This document shows positions 18,970 through 29,244 of a stretch of 64,000 bases of DNA, piece after piece. Location: contig CAJNDS010000032.1 in NCBI GenBank assembly GCA_905221605.1, positions 33,501 to 97,500 of the forward strand, written 5' to 3'. The position numbers and the translations under genes are program-made. The notes beneath the pieces are model-generated. The model worked only from the letters and a program-made list of their open reading frames with translations, ran no database searches and was not told where the DNA came from. Positions within the stretch are counted from its first letter, which is position 1. Every line of letters starts with the position of its first letter. The DNA is from Symbiodinium natans (taxonomy: Eukaryota > Sar > Dinophyceae > Suessiales > Symbiodiniaceae).

Positions 18970-20840
18970 GTGAGAGGGGCTCCATCATCAGGAGGCACAT
19001 GTCAACAGATCCCAAGACCTACTGTAGGGGCACTTGCAATTGTCAAGAAAAGGCCCTCACAGGCTCTAGTGTCTCTTACAAATTCTCACGAGTTCTGTCA
19101 GGCATGGGCGTCGCAGCACTTTTTTGAGCAGCTCCGGGAAGCTGTGCCTCGCCCAGATTTTGTTACGTGTGATTAGCTGCTGCCGATGTTGTGCTTTGGT
19201 TGAGTTAGTGGATGTTAGTGTTCTTGTATGCTGCTCACTGGTGCGCCATATTGCTGCGGCACACAGAAACGATGGTTCCATTGCTTCCACGGTGCGCTTG
19301 AGTGGAACGCTGTCGAGCGCCATGTTTAGATGCACGACATGGGAAAGCGGATCTTGCAGTCTCGTCAAGCCTAGTCCTTTCAGCGTGGCTTCCAAGGCCC
19401 TTGCAAACTTGCGTTTATCTCAGGCCCCTTTGCCTCGAAAGCCCGAATCCCAGACCAAGCTCAGTCTTTTGTGCAATGAGTTGCGCGAGCGATGCATATT
19501 GCTGTTGTGACAGGCACCGGAAGCAGGCGGTTTGTCGACCAGGCAAGGAAGGCCAACAGTGGTTTGCATAGGGCCTTGTCGATGCTGTCACGTGCAAAGG
19601 TTCTTCTGAGCAAAGCAGAAAAGGCATTGCAGCCCAGCTCTGCAGCATTGGGCTCGATGAACGTGGATCACAACTTCACAACAGAACACATACACATACG
19701 CGCACACCTTGGAAGGCCCGAGAACCTGAGCTTGCCACCAGTCACGTGCGAGCATTTCTGAACATCTCCAGTTGCAAGGATCACAGTAGTGATTAATCTC
19801 CATCTGTCATTTTGCGTTTGGTAGATTTGCACACTGGTGGGACAGCGTGGGTGCTAGTCTCAGCGAGAGGCAGCTTCCTGTTTTTCGCTTTTTGGGTTCT
19901 GAGAGCGGCTTAGAGCATAGCCGAGGTCCCATCCGAACGATGGCAGCCAAGGCGCCGATATGTTGTCAGATGTTGTCAGTGCATTTCAAGAATCTAAACA
20001 ATCTACACAATCTAAACAATCTAAACAATCCAAACAATCCACAGCATAGTGTGGACAAGGCACTAGAGTCACTGGAGACTCTGGAAAGTCTCGTTGAGGG
20101 CACTACTCCATGAATATTCAGGGCTCTTACGGATCTGGCATAAGAAACCTGCGAAAGTCGATGCAAAGGTTCGGCGCTGGTGGGGTTTAAGAAGCGGGTG
20201 TGGAAGTCTGTCGGTTATTTGCACAGTGGAAGGCCTTCACATTAAAAGTCCTTGAACACAGTAGCAGCAAGAGGAGGACCAAGAAGCGGCAAAGAAGTCT
20301 GGATACACGCCGGGAGCTGAATCAAAAAACGTCCGGCGTTGCCTGTATTGAGTCACTTGAATCTATTCCCCCCCCAGGTACTGGAAGCGGGATATTGATG
20401 ATGCCCACGTTCTTCCGGACAACCGTCCGCAGAAGCTTGACGGAGACCAGCCAGCCGAGGTGGAAATTGCACACGCGTTTTGCCGAGGATTTAACCAAAC
20501 ATGTCAGCTTCTTTTCCGTCATACCTTGCCAGGCTCTGCCCAAGGCAGATTCTGTGAGCTCCAGGCAGGAAGTCTTGCATGCATCAGTATCATCAGTGTC
20601 TACATCATCTGCTCTTCTCTAGCTTTGATGTTTAGTCTTTGCCTTGGCTGCAGTTGGAACTCTGCCGGAACATGGGAGGAGAAGGCTCGACCAGTGGCAC
20701 CAGTGTCCATAGCGGAAGAGAGTGACATCACTGTGCATTCGATGTGTGTTTTTGTTATGGTGCAGTTTGTGAAGGACATGAGTGTGGCTGCCCGAGCCGA
20801 GCTCGAGAAGGCAAGTGAAATGTGCCTTCGCCACATTTCG
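18970..20840 (+). CDS. Candidate multi-exon gene, unidentified
   Basis: Exon-like readings in order: near 19092-19154 (EFCQAWASQHFFEQLREAVP), 19361-19470 after CTTGCAG (PSPFSVASKALANLRLSQAP), 19521-19665 after GTGACAG (RRFVDQARKANSGLHRALSM then LSRAKVLLSKAEKALQPSSA), near 20226-20330 (WKAFTLKVLEHSSSKRRTKK), 20378-20458 after CCCCCAG (YWKRDIDDAHVLPDNRPQKL) and from 20764 after GTGCAG (FVKDMSVAARAELEKASEM). They are charged and helical. I know no protein with this combination. Whether these belong to one gene, or join the exons at 21693-22491, is unknown. An AACAATCTA minisatellite (19990-20040) lies between them. Confidence 0.45.
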
Positions 20841-20869
20841 CTACTTCAAGGTCGCCTGCTCACGTGCCG

Positions 20870-21060
20870 TGCGACTCCGATTCAAGCACGAACGGCAAGG
20901 GCGGTTCGAGCATGGCGTGAGTCAACCACTCGCGATTCAGGCACCGCACCGGTTCAAGCACACGTGATTCAAGCACGACTCCTGATTCAAGCATGTGCGA
21001 TTCAAGCACCAATTGGAGCGCGCGCGATGGCGGTTTCGGCTTTGCAACCATCACTCACCA
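20870..21060 (+). repeat. Degenerate GATTCAAGCAC repeats
   Basis: GATTCAAGCA, GGTTCAAGCAC, GGTTCGAGCA and GATTCAGGCAC recur about eight times over 190 bp. ORFs here are repeat translations. Confidence 0.75.
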
Positions 21061-21109
21061 TCACAGCAAATTCCGACTCACTCGCGATTTTGCCCCCTGC
21101 CACCCCGGT

Positions 21110-21500
21110 TAAATTTTCGACTATACAGGTTAGGGTTTTCCCGTGCTGAGGGTGGTTTCTTGGGGCTTAAAAGGGTTTCAGGCTGTACATAGGGTTCAGG
21201 GGTGTTGCATGCACGCCAATCAAGGTTTTGAGGGCTGAGGGTTTTCTTGGTCCAGGGTGTTTAGGGTTTTTAGGTTTTAGACACCTTTGAGGGTTAAGGC
21301 TTCTTAAACCCGCAGAGCCCCAAGTGTCCAGGCTTCTTTGCTGGACTTCAGAGCTGAGGGTTTTCATGGAGGGTTTTAGGCTTGAGGGCTTTAAGGGTTT
21401 AGGACTTAGTGCTGTCAGAGTCAGGGTTCAGGGCTTAGGGGTCTGAATGCGTCAAAGGGTAGGATTTAGGGTTTTCTAACCTTGAGGGTTTAGGGTTTTT
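21110..21500 (+). repeat. Long degenerate telomere-like tract
   Basis: Repeated TTAGGG, GGGTTTTAGG and GAGGGTTTAGGG variants with interruptions across about 390 bp, the plus strand rich in G and T. No gene. Confidence 0.7.
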
Positions 21501-21514
21501 GCGCGGCAAATCTC

Positions 21515-21660
21515 GCCAGTGCGACAAACCACCGGTGCACGAATTTGCCGTATCAGTGCGGGGGTGCTGTTTCGGTGCGCGAATCCGCGGCGTTCACTGC
21601 GCGAATTCGCGGTGCGCGAACCTGCATTTAGTGCACGAAGCTGGTCCGAGCAGTGCATTG
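21515..21660 (+). repeat. GGTGCGCGAATTCGCGG-type repeats
   Basis: GGTGCACGAATTTGCCG, GGTGCGCGAATCCGCGG, TGCGCGAATTCGCGG, GGTGCGCGAACCTGC and GTGCACGAAGC follow one another. The core is near-palindromic (CGCGAATTCGCG). No gene. Confidence 0.65.
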
Positions 21661-21692
21661 CACGAAGCTCCACTCTCCTACACTTTCTGCAG

Positions 21693-22491
21693 ATCCTGGG
21701 TGACGAGAACTTCTTCCTCCTCCAGGTTCATCAAGATGCTATACTGGAATTGCAAGATTGCACTCTGGTTCTTTGTGATATTCTCGGATGCTTGCGCAGG
21801 TGTCGGATGAGAAGAACAAGGCTCCCTCCTGCCACGTTGCCATCGCGATGCTTCTTGGGGAGTTGCCGAGGTTCACGCCACGAAGGTGACGGTGACCGGA
21901 GATTCGTCCGCATACCACATTCGTGGCAGGCTGGGCCAAGACTTGGGGACTCGCAAAGCGTGGGTCGTGGGATGTCGTGGGTGTTTCTGGAGTGCGGCAG
22001 CTGCTCAGGCCCCGGCTTGGTTTCGAGTTCACCGTGTGAACCTCGGCATTTGCTACGTACGCTCGGCGCGGTGCAGCACATCGCAACTGTCTCAGTCTCA
22101 GCTAACAGCCCTAACAGTCCGAACAGTTCTAACATCCTGTGTCGGGGTCATGTTCGATGGATGTTCGGGAGGAAGCGTCTTGGCCTTAGCCAGATCTTTT
22201 GGCCCACGTTGCTTCCCGTAACCAGCAACGGCACAAAAACACAAGGCACTTTTGATTTGGTAGAAGGGGTACCAGTGGTGTCATAGAGCCGCCACGGGAT
22301 GCAAGCACAGGTCTTGTGCTTTTCTGATCAACAGACTCATTGCTCATCACGTCAGAGACGACCTGGCAAAGCAGCTTCCAGAGGGCCAAAGATCACGAAG
22401 CAAGTTTGACCCCCGGCAGCTGCAGATCATCAACAGGCTGGAGGCAAACTGCAAGAATCTAGAAGCTGGCACACCTTCCAACCAGACTTAG
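21693..22491 (+). CDS. 3' exons of an unidentified gene
   Basis: The terminal exon is strong: 22335-22491 after ATCAACAG, reading LIAHHVRDDLAKQLPEGQ, SRSKFDPRQLQIINRLEANC, KNLEAGTPSNQT and a TAG stop. Upstream: 21693-21725 after TTCTGCAG (ILGDENFFLLQ), from 21800 after TGCGCAG (VSDEKNKAPSCHVAIAMLLG), from 21871 after GCCGAG (VHATKVTVTGDSSAYHIRGR), and near 22196-22264 (IFWPTLLPVTSNGTKTQGTF). Same strand, short introns, AG-before-G acceptors. I cannot name the protein. The exons at 18970-20840 may be its 5' part. Confidence 0.55.
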
Positions 22492-22831
22492 CCTCATAAT
22501 CCTCAATATGCCCACTTAGCTTCACAATGAGAATCAAGTTCGCTCCAGCAGGAAAGTTTCATGGTGCTTCGATAGGGGCAGCCAGGAGGCAGGTTTACCG
22601 TTGAAGCCAAAAACTGTCAAATTATTAAAAAACTTGGGAATCGACCAGCCCAAGCATTTGGTTGAGCCTGGTCTTGCGTTGCCTGCACACTCATCCCCAC
22701 AAGCCGGTTAAAGTTCAGAAGCTCGCCAAAACGTGCTGCCGTGTCGTCTGTCAGCATCCAGGGTCGAGTGCCGCGCCCCGATACGGAAGCCGGGAATGCA
22801 TTCTGGGCACCGCGCAGCCATCCGCGTTCAG

Positions 22832-23600
22832 GTGAAACTTTCATGGAAAGGCCATTTCGAGGGAGAAGAGGTGCTGGGCGAAATGGACGTTCAGGACAGG
22901 GTCTCCGATCTGGTTGGGTAAATTGGGTCAAGAGGCCCCATGGAGTCCATCGCTGAGTTGCCAGGACTTAGACTCCAGTGATCTGGATGGTTTCGAGATC
23001 AGGCAAGCTTTTCGCATGTTGCCAAATTGTGGTGTTCTTTTGCGTTAATTCACGAGGCCGAAGCCCAAGACAGGTGAGGCTTCCAAGCGGGCAGCAGCAG
23101 CTTTGAAAGACGGCGCAAGGCCGTGGCGCCAAAGTCTCTTCAACTTGTGAGTCCTTGCAACACCGTGCAAAAACGTCTGTACCTTGTGAGTCCAGAGCAA
23201 GACACCGGGTGTGTTTTGCCACTTTCTTTGTGTTAGTGTATTTATGTGGAGAGAGCTTAATACTGTATACGGCCTTGTGAGTGGAGAGCAAATTTTTCGT
23301 TCTCAAAGAGCAGCTTGCTTGGAGTGCAGAGGCCAGCCATCAAAAAGGCGGTGGAGTTATTGAGCCAGCGGCTGTTAACGAGGCCCTCCAGGGAGAGTGC
23401 CTCGTGACGTCGTGTACCCATGACATGCTCTCCATTCTGTCTCCATGCTGTCTCCATGCTGTCTGCATGCTCCCTTCCCGTCCTCCCGTGACTCTCTGCC
23501 ATGCTCTCTCATTTTTGCTCGCTCCGTTTTTGCTCTTTTGCTCACTGCAGGTGATGAGAGTCGCGTATGTGACCTCCTTGACACTAAGTGGGTAGGACTT
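22832..23600 (+). CDS. Candidate exons, one faintly like the N-domain of Hsp90 activator AHA1
   Basis: Exon 22832-22917 after CGTTCAG and before GTAAAT reads VKLSWKGHFEGEEVLGEMDV. The order of a beta strand with W-x-G, then an acidic turn and a G-E-(hydrophobic) strand resembles the VKLxWxG part of AHA1 N-domains. Further readings, EASKRAAAALKDGARPWRQS near 23083-23154 and VIEPAAVNEALQGE near 23350-23398, may belong to it, but their phases do not join simply to the first exon. The AHA1 link rests on about 20 residues and is weak. Confidence 0.3.
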
Positions 23601-23865
23601 GGTAGGACTGCCTTCGTAGTCGCAGAGACCGGCACGTTAAACCGACGAACTAGAATTCATGCGGTAGAAAGCAAGGCCACTTGCAGTTGCTGCTTCACAA
23701 ATGCTGTTCCACAACTGCTACACGGGGCTGTGGCGGGAACATGCGAGAGATTCCGAGCACAGGCGGGCACAGGCAGGCGCAGACGGCAGGTAGTGGCTCA
23801 AGCTGTGGCTGCGAGTAGTTGACCCCCCTTCTCGCATTTTCTCGCCACGGCATCTCGTAGCCAAG

Positions 23866-26166
23866 ATGATGTTCACTCCGCAACAACTTACTGGGGGCCC
23901 CAAGTACCACCACAAGACTCGCATCGGCAACTGGAGTGAGGCAGGCTGCCTTGCAAGGATATGTATATGCGAAGTTACGGACCAAAGTGGCACCAACATC
24001 CAGCCCTGAGGACCTGGAACTTGAAGAGATCAAGCTGAAAGACTACTTGAAAAAGAAGGACTGATCACTCTGTGTCCGGGCGTCAAGCATCTGTGATATG
24101 CACCAATGATGTAACCAGGAAACAGGTAGCCTCATCGTCACTGCCAAGCAACTCGGATACACAACATTCCGAATGTGCTTACGAATGTGCCCATGGGTAC
24201 TATGAGAAGCTGCATGGAACGAAGCCAGTGCCAGCATTAAGACAACCAGTCAACTAGGACTGAACGGTGAGAAACAACTGCGACCCGCTGTCGGAGACCT
24301 CCGCATGTTTTTTTGGATCGTTTCTGTAAGATACGCATGTCGTGTGTAGTACTGAATCGCTGATCTTGGTCGTCCGCGTTCGCTTTGGCTTCAAGGCAGC
24401 GACAGTTGGAGTCTTCCCTACAAGCCGATGAGGCCAGGCGTCCCGTCATACCATGCGCAACTGTAGCTGAGCCGATCAAAACTTTCGTCAGTCATTGTCA
24501 AGTCATGAGATGTCATGTGAGTCATCAGCGCATGCAGTTAGGATGTTGCTTTTGTTGCTTTGCCCGGCAGCTCTCCTCATCGCCCGATGGCTTCCTTCAC
24601 TTCGGCATGAAAGTGATGCTGGTGAATCATCAGTCCAAGGGCGTTCTGCTGTAGCCCAAGCTTGTTTTTGATTTCTTCAGTAACATTTGTCAAAGTGTCA
24701 GTTCGCACTTTGCATCGCCAAGGAGCGCGAATCCATTTGACGTTGTCACCAAGTCCTCTCCTGCCAGGGTCTCTTTGTGTTGAGCTCTTCGAGCGTTGTT
24801 GTTGTGAATCACGTCAAGCCGTCTCTGGCTGCAGGCTTATATGATCACTTCCAGTCCGGTTGGCAGCCCCTGCGTGCGGAATGTGTTCGTCATAGAACGC
24901 GCAGATCCACAAGATGGCCTTGTGCACAGAGTACAAATTGAGAAGGAAATTTGCCAGCTTCTTTTCTGTACGTCACTTCGCAAAGTTGAACAGGCTTCGA
25001 GGATGACATAGTGCACTACGGCCAGAATATGCGCATCAAGCTGTGCCCGTTTTCAGAGTCTGCAGCCGAGACCTGCCATGCTGGGCTTTGCCACTTTCAT
25101 AAAGTTAAACTTTCACTGGTTAATTCAGGATCAAGACGGATGCTTACCTGCACAGCGAGATGGTCACCGGACTTGCAGCCGCAAAATTCTCTAGGCACCC
25201 TGTGTTTCTCATGGTTTCTCTCTCTTCCGTTGAGAGTCAGAGAGACATATGATTTCATGTTCGCACTTGGCGGGCGAGAAAACGTCCCGAGGCATCAGGA
25301 AGTGACGGCGCTGACGGCACCAATCGGTGAGACGAAATGGCAGGCGATTGTCACCGATTGTCCCTACTGCAGCAGAAACGAGTGAGGGTGTGAGTTTAGC
25401 TGCGCGGTGTCAGGCTCTTTATCCGGATACGCAAGCTCGGTTTGAGATGGATGGTGAAGCAGTGCCCCGCTCATGCTGTGAACCTGTTGGAGTAGAGATT
25501 GGAGAAGAAACATGCTTATGCTACATATGCAACATTGTACTGTAGGTCCAAGCGGGAAGCCCGCTTGTGCTTCGCCATGTCCAAACAGGCACAATCGGAG
25601 CCGTTGTCGGGTAACATTTTTCTAAGCTCCAAAGAGGCCCTATGCCAGTTGGATGGGTTGGATCGTGAATGTTGTGCTGGCTTCCTCACCGTTCCTCACT
25701 CGTCGAGGCTCGTTTCTGGCTTCTGACGAGATCCCTTATCACAACCTCTTTGGCGTCGAGTTTGAGGTTCACTGCTTTTGGCACCTGTGCAGTTGGCTTC
25801 ACGGAACATTGACAGTGCCAGATAGTACCAGGTCCACTGCTTTCACTACTTCTCTCTGGGCAAGTCGCAGAACTTGGTTGGAGAAATGAAGGGCGAGATC
25901 ACCGGGCAGCATGTTCACGTTTGCTGATGGTCTTGCTTCCCTTTGCTCTGTGAAATTTTGCGCGAGTCGGTTGAGCTGAGAGCTGCCACAAGCAATATGC
26001 AAGGGACTATGCCTTGCGAAAGCACGGCTTGCCCAACATTTGGAGCATGATTGCTGACAGCGGTGAGATGGCCCTCGCCTCAGTTGCATCGCATGCCTTG
26101 CTTGTCATGCCTTTTCGTTGTGTGATTAAGGAGGGCGACAAAACTGCGACGCCGGAACAAGGCTGA
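23866..26166 (+). CDS. CFAP161: CFAP161, cilia- and flagella-associated protein, at least 12 exons
   Basis: CFAP161 is a microtubule inner protein of axonemal doublets, so it should act in the dinoflagellate flagella. Exons by phase and family alignment: 23866-23940 (MMFTPQQLTGGP, then HHKTRIGNWSE), 24011-24058 (DLELEEIKLKDYLKKK), 24571-24640 (SSPDGFLHFGMKVMLVNHQS), 24835-24930 (AYMITSSPVGSPCVRNVFVI), 25002-25042 (DDIVHYGQNMRIK), 25129-25213 (DAYLHSEMVTGLAAAKFSR), 25299-25326 (EVTALTAPI), 25400-25461 (CQALYPDTQARFEMDGEA), 25546-25588 (VQAGSPLVLRHVQT), 25708-25766 (FLASDEIPYHNLFGVEFE), 25832-25905 (VHCFHYFSLGKSQNLVGEMK) and 26004-26166 (DYALRKHGLPNIWSMIADSG, ending ATPEQG and TGA). Joins from 24835 onward keep frame. 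One or two exons in 24059-24570 and 24641-24834 are not placed; 24400-24420 (RQLESSLQA) is a candidate. Donors GT, GC and GA all occur. AG at 23859-23860 may be the trans-splice acceptor. Confidence 0.92.
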
Positions 26167-26690
26167 CCGATCACGAGCAGAGCTATGGCGACAATCTGAG
26201 ATTTCGTTTCCTGTTTTGTTCTTACCGTTTGGCTGATTTAGCTAGTGATGGCAGTGTGGCACACATCCAGGTCAGAAGCTGCAGGATCTGGAATTCGGTA
26301 GCTGAGTCGGAAAAGCGAATTCGGATGTACCGGCAGGCAGGCCAATCCGGGCCACCTAGAATCTAGAATGGAGGGTGAAATTTCAGGCCCCCGCACCAAA
26401 TGAATCGTTGCAAGTTTCACAGTTTCACAAGGAGCTGGATGTCAGAAAGTGACCTCTTTCAAAAATGCAATGTATTCTGGGCAAGACCGCTCATGTGATA
26501 CCATCGCCTTGGACCCATCACCATGTGCCAATTTGCAGATTTGCTGTGAGAGGGTGGAGGATGGTGACTTTGAATTTGGCTCAGCTTGACGTGTGCTGTA
26601 AAACACTTGCACATGCATTTCCATGACTTCACCGGCTGTCCTGCTCGCTGGACCCTGAGTGCCCTGGAGTGGAGAGCACACTGAAATGCA
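26167..26690. other. Spacer after CFAP161
   Basis: No plus-strand exon supported. A minus-strand ORF (26238-26420) is open without a recognisable motif. Confidence 0.4.
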
Positions 26691-26973
26691 GTGATGTGAA
26701 TGTCAGATATCATGTTTAGAGAGATCTTGTGTTCAAAGTGAGGCCGTGATCGCTACAAGGCTCCAAGGCACCAGCGCCTTGGACTTCGGACATGGACGAG
26801 TGGTCGTCGATGCCAAGGCAAGGGTAGTCGACCCTGTGACTAGTCTGGTGCATGAAAGACCGCACATCTTGCAGGGGCACGCAGCCGCTGAAGGCAGTGT
26901 CGGCAAGCGGCTTCTCGGTTTATCTGGTTGGATGTACCACGATGTTCCATGCACAGTTTCCGGACCTGGCTGA
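26691..26973 (+). CDS. Candidate exon or short gene, unidentified
   Basis: A continuous plus-strand reading after TTCAAAG: AVIATRLQGTSALDFGHGRV, VVDAKARVVDPVTSLVHERP, HILQGHAAAEGSVGKRLLGL, ending in a stop at 26971-26973. Several internal AG-before-G sites could also be splice points. No family recognised. Confidence 0.4.
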
Positions 26974-28131
26974 TTCTGGTGGAAGCTGGGGATCACATTG
27001 AGAGCCTTTGAGCACGCCTTGCCTTTTATCCGGAGGAACCCTGCGATGCTACACTCTCACGCTCTCCGTTCGCCGGCTGCTGGCTGCTCTTCGCAGTCTA
27101 GCTTGGTGCATCGCCTGCGCCACAGCAGGACTCGACGAGCTGCTTGAGCTGTGTTTGTGTGAGCGGAGTTAAGCGGATTACATGGCACCCGGTCAGCCAC
27201 AACAGATGTAAGCCATCGTAGTGGGCTGCCATGAGAACAGGAGACATGCCAGTTTGGACAACACTCCGCTGAGCTTCATGCATCTGGGACCTCAAGCTGG
27301 GCACATGGCGACACAGCAGGCCTTGATGGCCTCCCACAGAATTCCATCAATCCCTCGGAGATGCCGTCAGGTTGGCTTCCCTGAAGCTCTGTTATCTGTT
27401 GAAGGACCGGTTGTCAAGTTAATTCCGTTCGGCCAGATGGCCATCAGCTGGCAACTGATGTTCTTCAGGAAATCTGAGGAAGAAAGAAGATTCACGTTTT
27501 CCACCCGAAAACGACAAACATATCAAGCGTCGAGAAGTTGGCACATCTGCATTCATCCAAATCCAGGGGCGGAATCAAGCGACTGCTAGTGTATTGAATA
27601 TCGGTGCGGGTGCACGAAGTATTTTCTTGTTCAGAAAGTCGAGTGAAGGTCAACGTCGCTTTTGAGGTTCCACGACATGTTTCAGTGCGCAGAGAAATTC
27701 TCGATAGGGTGTAAGAGTCCAAGAGTATCTTGGAACCGATCGGCACTTGCGCTTTCAAGGCTCATGTTAAAACATGTTTAAAAAGTGTTTGGTTTGTTTG
27801 TTTTATGTGCTTCCTGTGTGGCTGCGGTAGATGCCGGTTTCAGACTCAAGGCTTGCATGCATCATTTGGGAGGCTCTGCCACTTTCCACTTGGTTCACTG
27901 GTTCACTGCAGCATCCTGCCCGCTCTTGACCGCCCCTCTCGGATTTTGAGGGTGCACGTTTTCACATGGGTGCGTGGCACCGCGGGCAGAAGCAATATAT
28001 TGGAACGGCAATGCACGGCAGATATGTTGGTCAGGTTGGCTTGCCCTTAGCTTCCCGGAACGTCCCCCCCCCCCCCGGCCCTCCCGACATTTACTTTACG
28101 GCAGAGGGCAGAGATAGGCAAATCCTGTGGG
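26974..28131. other. No gene supported; ORFs on both strands
   Basis: Plus-strand 27221-27589 and minus-strand 27098-27337 and 27492-27758 are open. The minus-strand reading MSPVLMAAHYDGLHLLWLT loosely resembles an ankyrin repeat but is single and lacks a second repeat. CTTCCCGGAACG followed by a 12-C run lies near 28065. Confidence 0.3.
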
Positions 28132-28928
28132 ATGCACGCTTTCGCTGTAGGATTTGGCCTGCTTGTGTCAGAGCAAGAAGGTGTTATTTCTGAGTGGGCA
28201 AGATGCAAACCGCTGCAAGCACTGTATTGCGCATGCAAGTTGATGGAGTCGAGCAGGGTGTTGACAAAACCGCCTTCCAGCTGTTCTGCTGAATGTTGGA
28301 CGGTTCGTGTCGCTCTATTCATCTGCGGAGTTGTCAGATTTCCCTCGCGCTCTTCAACCTCCTGGAGCATCATACCGAGTCCAGAGCAAGCCTGGGGAAG
28401 GACCTGCCGTGAACAACTGGACAGAGACTCGATGTCCCTCTTTCGCTGTTTGCAGAAGCCTCTCCTGACCGAGTTCCGTCGCAGTTTCGCAGAGGACCAT
28501 GCAGACTTCCTTCGACCATTGCTTCCTGTCATTGGTGCCTGGCGAGAGAAGTGCGCGGATTCAGATGGCAAGCTTCTGCTACTACTGCCAGGTGACCTTG
28601 ATGCAGACGTTGCGTACGCAAACATGTGCATGATTGGAACACTTAGGCCGATCCAATCGTACCGAGCCTTCGAAATAGCAATCTCCGGCATTTCGTAGGG
28701 GTGACAGCATCCTATCATTTTTTATCAGCACACCAGCTCGCACTCCCAGGTACTTCGGTGTCTCACGATGCTTCCTTGTGGGAAACGATGGCAGCAGAGT
28801 TCTCTGCTTACCTCGTTAAGAAGGTGCTGAGGATTCGTCCGGAAGATGTTGAAATTTCCCGCCCGGCAGAAGAGCCTCAGATGGGTTCTGGAATATTGAG
28901 GCGTGCTCTTCAAGTGGTACAGGCCTAG
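28132..28928 (+). CDS. Candidate gene, unidentified protein
   Basis: Two adjoining plus-strand readings. 28132-28698 (188 codons from ATG) includes LLTEFRRSFAEDHADFLRPL and LLLLLPGDLDADVAYANMC. 28701-28928 includes MAAEFSAYLVKKVLRIRPED and VEISRPAEEPQMGSGILRRA and ends at a stop. Their amino acid make-up is protein-like, and a short intron near 28650-28780 could join them. A 223-codon minus-strand ORF covers the first part, so strand is not certain there; the second part favours plus. Confidence 0.4.
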
Positions 28929-29040
28929 ATGAGGAAGGCATGAGGATGGGAAACTCACGCGTCAACCTGCCACAGTCTTAGGATGACGATGCGGCGGACG
29001 GCTTGCTCTCCTTGCTGCCGTTCCGATCCTTGATCCGTCG

Positions 29041-29244
29041 AGAGGAACGGACATGGACAGACTGACAGACTGGGAGTGTTCACTCTCGAGTTGTCCCCTG
29101 TTTCGGATGTTCGGTCTCCCGTTGCAGGCACCGTGCTACAGCGCCATGGCTGTGCTTCGTGGGGATGCCTTTGCTAAGGCATGGCGGCAGCATTTCCGAT
29201 GCAATGTGCAGGCGCGAAAGAAATCGAATGGGATGGTGCTATAG
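29041..29244 (+). CDS. Candidate 3' exon, unidentified
   Basis: Plus-strand reading through PLQAPCYSAMAVLRGDAFAK and AWRQHFRCNVQARKKSNGMV to a TAG stop. It may end the gene at 28132-28928. Composition turns AT-rich right after the stop. Confidence 0.35.
   Translation, partial: RGTDMDRLTDWECSLSSCPLFRMFGLPLQAPCYSAMAVLRGDAFAKAWRQHFRCNVQARKKSNGMVL

Noticed and set aside
27098-27337. Ankyrin-like reading on the minus strand (MSPVLMAAHYDG)
   Set aside because: Only one imperfect repeat, no second repeat in phase, and opposite to neighbouring genes.
28047-28718. 223-codon minus-strand ORF
   Set aside because: It overlaps a plus-strand reading whose continuation (28780-28928) is better coding text; long antisense ORFs are common in GC-rich dinoflagellate exons.
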